Below are positions 58,322-64,000 of a stretch of 64,000 bases of DNA, one piece after another. The stretch covers positions 54,552 to 118,551 of the forward strand of contig CANJZW010000002.1 in the NCBI GenBank assembly GCA_947479475.1, written 5' to 3'. A program made the position numbers and the translations under genes. Below the pieces are notes generated by a model that was not told where the DNA came from, did no database searches, and saw only the letters and a list, made by a program, of their open reading frames with translations. This DNA comes from Chthoniobacteraceae bacterium. Lineage in GTDB: Bacteria; Verrucomicrobiota; Verrucomicrobiia; Chthoniobacterales; Chthoniobacteraceae. Position 1 is the stretch's first letter. Each line of letters opens with the position of its first letter.

Positions 58322-59107
58322 TCACGCAAGCAAACCTCCGTCCACCACCCAGGTCACCCCCGTGACAAACCTTGCACCCGGCGAACAAATGAAAACAACG
58401 GCCTGCGCCACATCATTCGGTTCCCCGTGGCCAAGCGGGGTTTGCCCCACAACGTCCGCGCCTGCGCCGCCCTCCGCCGCCTGCTGCTCCATTTCCCAAG
58501 ACGTTTCCACTCGAATGTCTCCAGGCGCCACAGCCACCACTCGAATCCCATCCCCAGCAAGTTCCTTCGCCATCGACTGCGCCAGGGAGCTCAGCGCCGC
58601 CTTGCTTGCCGCATAAACCATCGCGCCACGCTGCGGACGAATCGCATTCACCGACGAGATGTGCACAATGACTCCGCCTCCGTTTGCGCGCAAATGCGGC
58701 ACGGCTGACTGTGAACAAAAAAATGCGCCACCGACATTCACCCGCATCATTCGATCAAACCCGGCGGGAGTTACTTCTTCAAGCGAGCCGAGACAGCTCA
58801 CCCCTGTCATTGCGGCGTTGTTGACTAAAACATCGAGTCCTCCAAGCCACTCTACGCCTTCATCCATAAACCCCTTGCAAGCCGCTGGCTCTCCGATATC
58901 CACAGGCAACACCCGCACACTGGGACCGTGCCTCTCCAATAACGCCTGCGCTACAGCCACATCAGGCTGCCCAACTACAACCCTAGCCCCAATCTCCACA
59001 AAAGCCTCGGTTATGGCGCGCCCAATACCAGTGGCCCCGCCAGTAACCACGACCTTGAGTCCTGCACCAGCAGTGGATCTGCCTTTGTTTAGATCAGGGG
59101 TAGTCAT
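58322..59107 (-). CDS. SDR-family oxidoreductase
   Basis: This 261-residue classical short-chain dehydrogenase starts at ATG 59107; the frame is open to 59254 but the extra 49 residues are not family-like. The cofactor motif is T22-G-G-A-T-G-I-G29, with NNAA at 96-99. The catalytic residues are Ser151/152, Y165 and K169 (YAASK). The end, GVTWVVDGGLLA, is canonical. SDRs oxidise or reduce hydroxyl/keto groups, and this subgroup includes many sugar and sugar-acid dehydrogenases. It follows the DapA/NanA-like gene on the same strand with a 179-base gap, so a joint role in one catabolic route is likely. Confidence 0.93.
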   Translation of the reverse strand: MTTPDLNKGRSTAGAGLKVVVTGGATGIGRAITEAFVEIGARVVVGQPDVAVAQALLERHGPSVRVLPVDIGEPAACKGFMDEGVEWLGGLDVLVNNAAMTGVSCLGSLEEVTPAGFDRMMRVNVGGAFFCSQSAVPHLRANGGGVIVHISSVNAIRPQRGAMVYAASKAALSSLAQSMAKELAGDGIRVVAVAPGDIRVETSWEMEQQAAEGGAGADVVGQTPLGHGEPNDVAQAVVFICSPGARFVTGVTWVVDGGLLA

Positions 59108-59286
59108 TCTTAGATTTTTCTGTGGTTTCTTATAAATCAGGACCGCCTTCGCTTTTTTCGAATGGCTTGGGCACGATTCCGAGGAAACGGTTCCCACTTG
59201 GCCCGCTTTCCGAACTCTGGTAACTAAGAGTGACCAGCTTCCTTGCCGCTCCAAAAAGTGACCCTTCCAAAAAGGGATTCCTCAAC

Positions 59287-60171
59287 CTAACCGTGCAAGG
59301 CGGCATCTGCTTCCACAAAGGCCTTGCACTCCTCGTGCAGCGGATATCCCAGATAACTCGCCGTCCCCTCAAACAAGCCCGCCCGCACCATCCAATACTT
59401 TAACCCAGTGAGCCAGCATTGGATGGACTCGCCTCCGTAGACTCCATAAAGACGCCGTTTCACTTCAGCATCCAATACGGCTGCCTCCTCTCTTCGACCG
59501 GCATTCAAAAGCTCTCCAATTCGACGCAGCTGCCTCGAGGTCATCACCGCTCCTCCAAACATCACCCCATCATATCCAGCCTCCAGATACTCTATACAAC
59601 GAAATTCATCCCCGTTCAAAAGCACAAGCTCGGGGCGTTGAGCGCGTGCCGCAAGCGCGACGAGACGCCTGGATTCAGACCCCGAACTATCTTTGATAAT
59701 CGCCACTTTCGGGTGACGGTATAACTCTCCGAGACGATCCTCTGGAATCACAATCTGCCGATGTTTTCCTAAATCATAGATACCAACAGGCAATGGACTT
59801 GCGTCAATTGCTCCAAAAAAGTGCGCTGCAATTCGGTCATCTGTTGCATTCAATAAAAATGCGGGTGCTGCGATGATCGCATAGTCTGCGCCTCCAGAGG
59901 ATGCCACCTTCATGTTTTCTAATATCCTCGGCACAGAATTGTCAGAAACCTGCATCGCTATCTTCAGACGCCCGGCCGCAGATCGAACGACACACTCAAG
60001 CAATTTTGCGCGCTCCTTATCTGTGAGCCAGGGTCCTTCCCCACAGGTTCCCGCTACAAACAACCCATCGACAGAATCCCTCACGGAAGCCTCCACCGAA
60101 CGTGCCATTGAGGCTCCGTCGACCTGAAGAGTTTCAGTTAGGGGGGTTGGAATCGCAGACCAAATTTTCAT
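59287..60171 (-). CDS. DapA/NanA-family lyase (second copy)
   Basis: This 294-residue DHDPS/NAL-family aldolase starts at ATG 60171 (MKIWSAIPTPL); an in-frame ATG at 60189 adds six residues. The carboxylate-binding loop is G41-T-C-G-E-G46, close to the family consensus GTTGE, with Y132 (GIYDLG) and Schiff-base lysine K160 (IIKDSSG). It is therefore a more canonical enzyme than the copy at 46567-47475. The products should be pyruvate plus an aldehyde, from a 2-keto-3-deoxy acid or a sialic-acid-like substrate. It is transcribed away from the GntR-type regulator gene, with 77 bases between the starts, so it is probably that regulator's target. Confidence 0.92.
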   Translation of the reverse strand: MKIWSAIPTPLTETLQVDGASMARSVEASVRDSVDGLFVAGTCGEGPWLTDKERAKLLECVVRSAAGRLKIAMQVSDNSVPRILENMKVASSGGADYAIIAAPAFLLNATDDRIAAHFFGAIDASPLPVGIYDLGKHRQIVIPEDRLGELYRHPKVAIIKDSSGSESRRLVALAARAQRPELVLLNGDEFRCIEYLEAGYDGVMFGGAVMTSRQLRRIGELLNAGRREEAAVLDAEVKRRLYGVYGGESIQCWLTGLKYWMVRAGLFEGTASYLGYPLHEECKAFVEADAALHG

Positions 60172-60248
60172 ACGGACGCTCGTATTCATCCTTTAAACAA
60201 AATTACTTTCTGCTGCCTGATCCAAGACATTTCAACTGGTAACACTTT

Positions 60249-61352
60249 ATGAACAGCTCGGACATTCAATTAGCCTCACCAAAACGTAATCTCCTTTCCA
60301 CGCAGGCAGCCGATACCATCCGCCATGCACTCTCGGAAAATGTTTGGCGAGAACAACTTCCAAGTGAGCGGAAATTATGCGAAATCTTACAGATCAGCCG
60401 TCCCACGGTGCGAACCGCCCTGCGGATTCTCGCCGGGGAGGGGCTTTTCATTATCCAGCAAGGACGCCGCAACAGGCTCCTTCTTTCACCTGAAGCTAAG
60501 CAGGTAACAACAAAAATGCTCGTGGGCCTTATCACTCACGAGCCCTTATCCAAAATGTCTTTTTCCTCTTACGAGACCATTTCGAAAACCCGCGCGCTTC
60601 TTTCTGAACAAGGTTTTAAGACGATCGTACTCGTATGCCCTCGGCGCGGCCTGAACGCACAAAAAAAACGCCTCGAAGAATTTCTACAACAGAACACTCT
60701 GGCCTGCTTCGTTTTGCTTTCCGTCTCTAAAGAGATCCAAACGTGGTTTCTCGAACGCTCCTTGCCGGCTTTCGTTCTCGGCTCCTGTCATCCGGGGATC
60801 GAACTCCCCTCCCTAGATATCGATTATCGGGCTGTGTGCAGGCATGCCGCAGGAGTACTGATCGCTATGGGCCATCGCAATATCGCATTCCTACTCCCGG
60901 ACTGGCTTGCCGCCGGGGACAGCGCAAGCGAAGAAGGCTTCTTGGAAGCCGCACAGCAAAACAACCCACATAAAGTGGAGTTGACAGTCCTTCGACACAA
61001 CGGGGCCGCGGAGCAGGTGTGCAAAAAACTCGATTCACTTTTGCGCTCTAATAATCCACCCACCGGGCTTCTCATCGCCAGACCCAGATTCACACTCGCC
61101 GCAATTCTACACCTGCTCAAAAGTGGAATCCGCGTTCCGGAAAAGCTCTCTCTCATCGCGCGAGACTACGACCCGCTTTTCGAGAGCGTTTCCCCAATGC
61201 TCGCTCATTATTCCCTTAGCAATTCAAGCATGGCGCAGCGCATCTGCCGCACGATTCTCCGTCTCGCCAAGCAGCACTCCTCCAAACCCACGAACACCCT
61301 CCTGTTTCCAAACTTCGTGAAAGGACACTCCGTCAGCGCACCAAATTCTTAG
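60249..61352 (+). CDS. GntR-type winged-helix regulator with LacI-like sensor domain
   Basis: This 367-residue transcription factor has an N-terminal GntR winged helix (about 15-80): AADTIRHALSENVWREQLPSE, KLCEILQISRPTVRTALRIL and AGEGLFIIQQGRRNRL. The remaining 280 residues resemble the periplasmic-binding-protein-like sugar sensor of LacI regulators: ETISKTRALLSEQGFKTI, LDIDYRAVCRHAAGVLIAMGHRNIAFL and LLIARPRFTLAAILHLLKSG. The hybrid layout resembles AraR-type repressors and is common in Verrucomicrobiota. It is divergent from the second DapA/NanA-like gene, so the short 60172-60248 spacer probably holds operators for both. A sugar or sugar-acid inducer is expected. Confidence 0.9.
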   Translation: MNSSDIQLASPKRNLLSTQAADTIRHALSENVWREQLPSERKLCEILQISRPTVRTALRILAGEGLFIIQQGRRNRLLLSPEAKQVTTKMLVGLITHEPLSKMSFSSYETISKTRALLSEQGFKTIVLVCPRRGLNAQKKRLEEFLQQNTLACFVLLSVSKEIQTWFLERSLPAFVLGSCHPGIELPSLDIDYRAVCRHAAGVLIAMGHRNIAFLLPDWLAAGDSASEEGFLEAAQQNNPHKVELTVLRHNGAAEQVCKKLDSLLRSNNPPTGLLIARPRFTLAAILHLLKSGIRVPEKLSLIARDYDPLFESVSPMLAHYSLSNSSMAQRICRTILRLAKQHSSKPTNTLLFPNFVKGHSVSAPNS

Positions 61353-61531
61353 CTGTGCACGCGGAGTCCCTGAAGACCACTAAAAAAACACAATACGCCA
61401 TGGCACCACGCGCATACGGCAGGGTGAGGAACGGATTGTTCAATCGGAGTTAGATTTGCCAACATGGATGCAATAAACAAGTGCGCGCTGGGGAACGATG
61501 GCATCTAGACCACTGGGGCTGCTGCCCCCGC

Positions 61532-61557
61532 TTAATGGTCCCGATCACGACCATTAA
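61532..61557. terminator. TTAATGGT/ACCATTAA inverted repeat between convergent genes
   Basis: A perfect 8-bp inverted repeat with a 10-base spacer lies about 180 bases past the regulator stop and 79 bases past the esterase stop. It could act as a bidirectional 3' structure for both convergent genes. Confidence 0.35.
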
Positions 61558-61598
61558 CCGCCATTTGAATCAGCGCAGGAAACTCTCCATGGAAGCAA

Positions 61599-61612
61599 CG
61601 CCCCGAAGGGCG
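61599..61612 (-). terminator. TTCG-tetraloop hairpin after the sialate O-acetylesterase gene
   Basis: On the minus strand CGCCC-TTCG-GGGCG begins 24 bases after the stop of the esterase gene. The UUCG tetraloop is very stable. The following T-content is modest, so termination efficiency is uncertain. Confidence 0.45.
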
Positions 61613-61635
61613 CGCCCCACCCGGTTTAAATCCGC

Positions 61636-63213
61636 CTACCACTTGTCCGTTCGAAACGGTTGAGCGGGAAGTCCGTCCTGATTAAATAAGTTAGCCCATG
61701 GAAACTGCGAGCTCCAGGCGTACCGGACGGCCTCGGGAGCCAGCACCTGCGCGCTGGAAACCAAGACATCCCGTCCCTCCACGACAGCATCCGCCCAGAC
61801 AAACTTTTTGTCCGCGCCAGCAATCAGAAAACCCTGCAGTTTTTCAGTGTGGCGCACCGCAAGGCCTTTTCCCGTGTGCGAAAAACGAACTCGCACCTTG
61901 GCTCCTTCTGTTTTGCTGCCCGCGTAAAGTGGTCCGTAGATTTCATGCCCGAGTCCGTAAACTGCCCCCAACGCCACATGGCTGGATCGCTGTCCGTAGG
62001 AGGATTTCAACACCGGGTGAACGCCCGGCCCGAGGTCCGTGCTCGTGACCATAAACGTGTTAGGATACTCCATGATCCGCAGATGCATTTCCTGGGAATA
62101 GTCCGGATCCGGTTCCTTCGGAAGCGCAGCGGGTTGCGTCACAAACTTATCTGCCTTCGCGTTGAGCGTATTTGCGGGATCAAAGGCGGACCCTCCCCCG
62201 CTGGGCTTTTGGACGTAGAGGAAAGGGAAGTCCTGGCCCCATTCCTTGCGCCAGCCCTTGATTAGCGCCCCCATGAGCGTGAATTGGTCCACACACGCCA
62301 CATTGGTGCGGCTCTCGCCCTGATCCCAAAGCACACCGCGGATGCCGTAACCCACGTAAGACCGGATATAACTTTCAAAAAGCTGGCCCATTTTTCCAGA
62401 ATTTACCTCCCCGGCCTTACCCACCGCTTGCGGTGCGCGCGGTGGTCTGGGAAGAGCTTTTCCCTCGGCTTTTGCGGCCGCTTCCTCCTTTTTCCACTCC
62501 ACCATCTTCTTGTCCCACTCGATTTTCTCCTCGTCGTACTTTGCCTTGAGGCCCGGGTAATCGTAGGAGGGCGCTACGCGCTTGATCATTTCCCGACAGG
62601 GAGCGTCCGCGCGGTACATTTCCTCGGTGAGCCAGAACCCAGAGGGCGTCCCACCCACCGCACCGACCATAATCCCGACGGGTACGTTTAGTTCCGTTTG
62701 AAGGGACTGGCCGAAGGCAAAAAGCAGGGCGGAAAACTCGGGGTTAGTTTGCGGGTTGGACTCCTCCCATTTTGCATCTGCGTTTTTTCGAAGCAGGCGC
62801 AACTTCGGGTAAGCGGCGGATGCTACCTTAGCTAACGCCGGATCCCCCTCCGTGTAGCTTTTAACGAGCATATCCATGTTCGACTGGCCCGAGCCGACCC
62901 AAACCTCGCCCACCAGCACGTCTTCGATGCTCACAGCCCCAACCTTCAAAACATCGGGCCCCCCGGCTTTAAGGGGCTTTAGCAAAACGCGCCACTTGCC
63001 GGCGCTATCCGCCTCCACATTTTCGGTTTGATCCCTGAAAGTGACGGTCACCTTTTCCCGAGGATCCGCCGTTCCAAAAATCGGAACAGGCATCTCGCGC
63101 TGCAGAACCATGTGGGGCGAAAACACGCGCGAAACGTGGACCTCCGCTTGTGAGGATGCAACCAAGAGGCACCCAAGCAGGGCCGCCGATACGCTGTATG
63201 TTTTGGGGATCAT
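61636..63213 (-). CDS. Secreted sialate O-acetylesterase (SIAE-type SGNH esterase)
   Basis: This 525-residue protein starts at ATG 63213, chosen over 63249 because it opens the signal peptide (YSVSAALLGCLLVASSQA, cleavage before EVHV). The mature N-terminus EVHVSRVFSPHMVLQREMPVPIFGTA is the hallmark beta domain of SIAE-like esterases. The catalytic serine is S111 in GSGQSNMDM, and a later GVLWDQGESRTN block is characteristic. A 40-residue Lys/Glu-rich insertion (about 230-270, with EKIEWDKKMVEWKKEEAAAKAE) lies in the middle, and a C-terminal beta domain follows (AKVRVRFSHTGKGLAVR). Family members remove O-acetyl groups from sialic acids or acetylated plant polysaccharides. It converges with the regulator gene. 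Confidence 0.92.
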   Translation of the reverse strand: MIPKTYSVSAALLGCLLVASSQAEVHVSRVFSPHMVLQREMPVPIFGTADPREKVTVTFRDQTENVEADSAGKWRVLLKPLKAGGPDVLKVGAVSIEDVLVGEVWVGSGQSNMDMLVKSYTEGDPALAKVASAAYPKLRLLRKNADAKWEESNPQTNPEFSALLFAFGQSLQTELNVPVGIMVGAVGGTPSGFWLTEEMYRADAPCREMIKRVAPSYDYPGLKAKYDEEKIEWDKKMVEWKKEEAAAKAEGKALPRPPRAPQAVGKAGEVNSGKMGQLFESYIRSYVGYGIRGVLWDQGESRTNVACVDQFTLMGALIKGWRKEWGQDFPFLYVQKPSGGGSAFDPANTLNAKADKFVTQPAALPKEPDPDYSQEMHLRIMEYPNTFMVTSTDLGPGVHPVLKSSYGQRSSHVALGAVYGLGHEIYGPLYAGSKTEGAKVRVRFSHTGKGLAVRHTEKLQGFLIAGADKKFVWADAVVEGRDVLVSSAQVLAPEAVRYAWSSQFPWANLFNQDGLPAQPFRTDKW

Positions 63214-63637
63214 GGGATCCAAAGCCTGACATAAACTAATCGGGTGCACCCGCGAAAAACTTCACTCACACCTAAAATGCGGTTTCAGTTTTTCCCTCAC
63301 AACCTGCCGCACTGATACCGTGGGCGTCGGTGAAGCTCTTGGACTAGGCCGGCACTTCGCTGGCAGTGCGCGCGGCATGCATGCGCTCAAGGGAATCCTT
63401 GTCGGTGAGGGCTTGGATAAAAGATCCACGAGCGAGCCGGGACAGTGGAGCGCCGATTCGGCGTCGAGGTTCTGAGGGACGTTGAGGGACCGGTCTAGCG
63501 TATCCACGCAATCGCTGCCAAAGCCTCCCTGAAGTTAATAAGGGCTGCATCTTGTCTGTCTTTGAGTATACCACCAAAGCTGTCATGCGTGGATAGAGAC
63601 TCACTACGGCACCAACGGAGTCAGTCTCCGATTGATA

Positions 63638-63711
63638 AAGATCTCCCACAACTTTCTGAAGAAAATATCCAGCTTCGATTGGTCCTTCAAAAGACTGTTT
63701 TTTTCGTCTCG
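63638..63711. repeat. 74-bp interspersed repeat, copy 2
   Basis: This copy matches 41859-41932 in the same orientation at 62 of 74 positions, including an identical 20-base core. The 9-bp stem of the first copy is degraded, although the run of seven T after GACTG is kept, so the copy probably no longer works as the same terminator. Confidence 0.7.
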
Positions 63712-63913
63712 TGGTTCCGCGCTGGGACCTAATTCATTATTCTACCGTTCTTTTACGCTGACAAAACCGTTGATTGCACACCCATCTTCGATACCGCAAC
63801 GAGGTCACACCCTTGGTCTTGGCGAACCCGGTAAAAAGCAGTTCCATAATGCCTGCCCTTTGTTTCTGAATTCGTGTCCTCACGGCCGACTTTATTTACG
63901 CTACAACGATCAG

Positions 63914-63966
63914 TTGGCGGGATTGGTGTAGGGAGCCCGTAGGGCGACCGTAACCATTCCCGCCAA
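63914..63966. repeat. REP-like palindromic element
   Basis: TTGGCGGGATTGGT (63914-63927) is mirrored by ACCATTCCCGCCAA (63953-63966) with one mismatch. The interior begins GTAGGGAGCCC and holds a smaller GCCC-GTA-GGGC stem. A nested palindrome beginning with a GTAG tetranucleotide recalls REP elements mobilised by RAYT transposases. Only one copy was seen here. Confidence 0.45.
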
Positions 63967-64000
63967 CTTGCGGCTCAAATAGACCCCACCCCACCCATGA

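Larger units (their letters stand above)
61353..61635. other. Convergent intergenic region with three hairpins
   Basis: These 283 bases lie between convergent genes and hold no coding frame of note. Three inverted repeats are seen: GGGGC-TGCT-GCCCC (61515-61528), TTAATGGT/ACCATTAA with a 10-base spacer (61532-61557), and CGCCC-CGAA-GGGCG (61599-61612), which reads as a stem with a TTCG tetraloop on the minus strand. Confidence 0.6.
63214..64000. other. Non-coding right end of window
   Basis: These 787 bases hold no supported gene; the open frames have no recognisable family. Two elements are listed separately: the second copy of the 74-bp repeat at 63638-63711 and a REP-like palindrome at 63914-63966. 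The promoter of the esterase gene should be near 63214-63300. Confidence 0.5.

Noticed and set aside
63262..63931. Small open frames on both strands at the right end
   Set aside because: No family motifs; the plus-strand frame mainly translates the 74-bp repeat.

Overview
The window looks like a chromosomal segment of a GC-rich bacterium of the Verrucomicrobiota (Planctomycetes-Verrucomicrobia group). The call rests on the gene families present. These are a giant autotransporter-associated beta-strand-repeat protein, Tat-exported DUF1501 proteins, a PSCyt1/DUF1549/DUF1553 c-type cytochrome protein, a Tat-exported Gfo/Idh/MocA oxidoreductase, a 3-keto-disaccharide hydrolase (DUF1080), a neutral-ceramidase-like protein and a PQQ beta-propeller with EF-hands. 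Most starts lack a Shine-Dalgarno sequence. No rRNA, intact tRNA, CRISPR array or intact insertion sequence was seen. The order below the phylum cannot be fixed from the sequence.

Region 1 (1 to about 31.6 kb) is one enormous minus-strand reading frame that enters from the left edge without a stop. It has 10,528 codons in the window from its likely GTG start at 31585. The protein starts with a signal peptide and consists of short Gly/Ser/Thr/Asn/Leu/Ala-rich beta-helix repeats. A block of about 4 kb occurs twice, 13.3 kb apart, and a second module type recurs several times. The many plus-strand open frames here are its antisense shadows.

Region 2 (31.6 to 33.8 kb) is a 1 kb non-coding leader followed by an Rpn-family (PD-(D/E)xK, transposase_31) nuclease with a GLSQG-type repeat tail.

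Region 3 (33.8 to 49.1 kb) holds a DUF1501 plus PSCyt1/DUF1553 pair read leftward, a DUF1080 protein and a Gfo/Idh/MocA oxidoreductase read rightward, and a decayed gene remnant. Then come leftward genes for a D-aminoacylase-like amidohydrolase, a DapA/NanA-family aldolase, a ceramidase-like protein, a galactonate-dehydratase-like enolase-superfamily enzyme and a second DUF1501 protein.

Region 4 (49.6 to 53.6 kb) is a rightward set of secreted proteins: PQQ propeller with EF-hands, a protein with a GH67/GH20-like accessory N-terminus, and a NanM-like Kelch protein.

Region 5 (53.7 to 63.2 kb) is densely packed with alternating strands: 3-hydroxyacyl-CoA-dehydrogenase-like enzyme, MFS transporter, threonine-synthase-like PLP enzyme, M14 deacylase, SDR oxidoreductase, a second DapA/NanA-like aldolase, a GntR/LacI-type hybrid regulator and a secreted sialate O-acetylesterase. 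Together, regions 3 to 5 read as a saprophytic catabolic island for acylated sugars, sugar acids and acyl amino acids: extracellular de-esterification, mutarotation or oxidation, uptake by MFS, dehydration or deacylation, then aldol cleavage to pyruvate. The actual substrate is not determined by the sequence.
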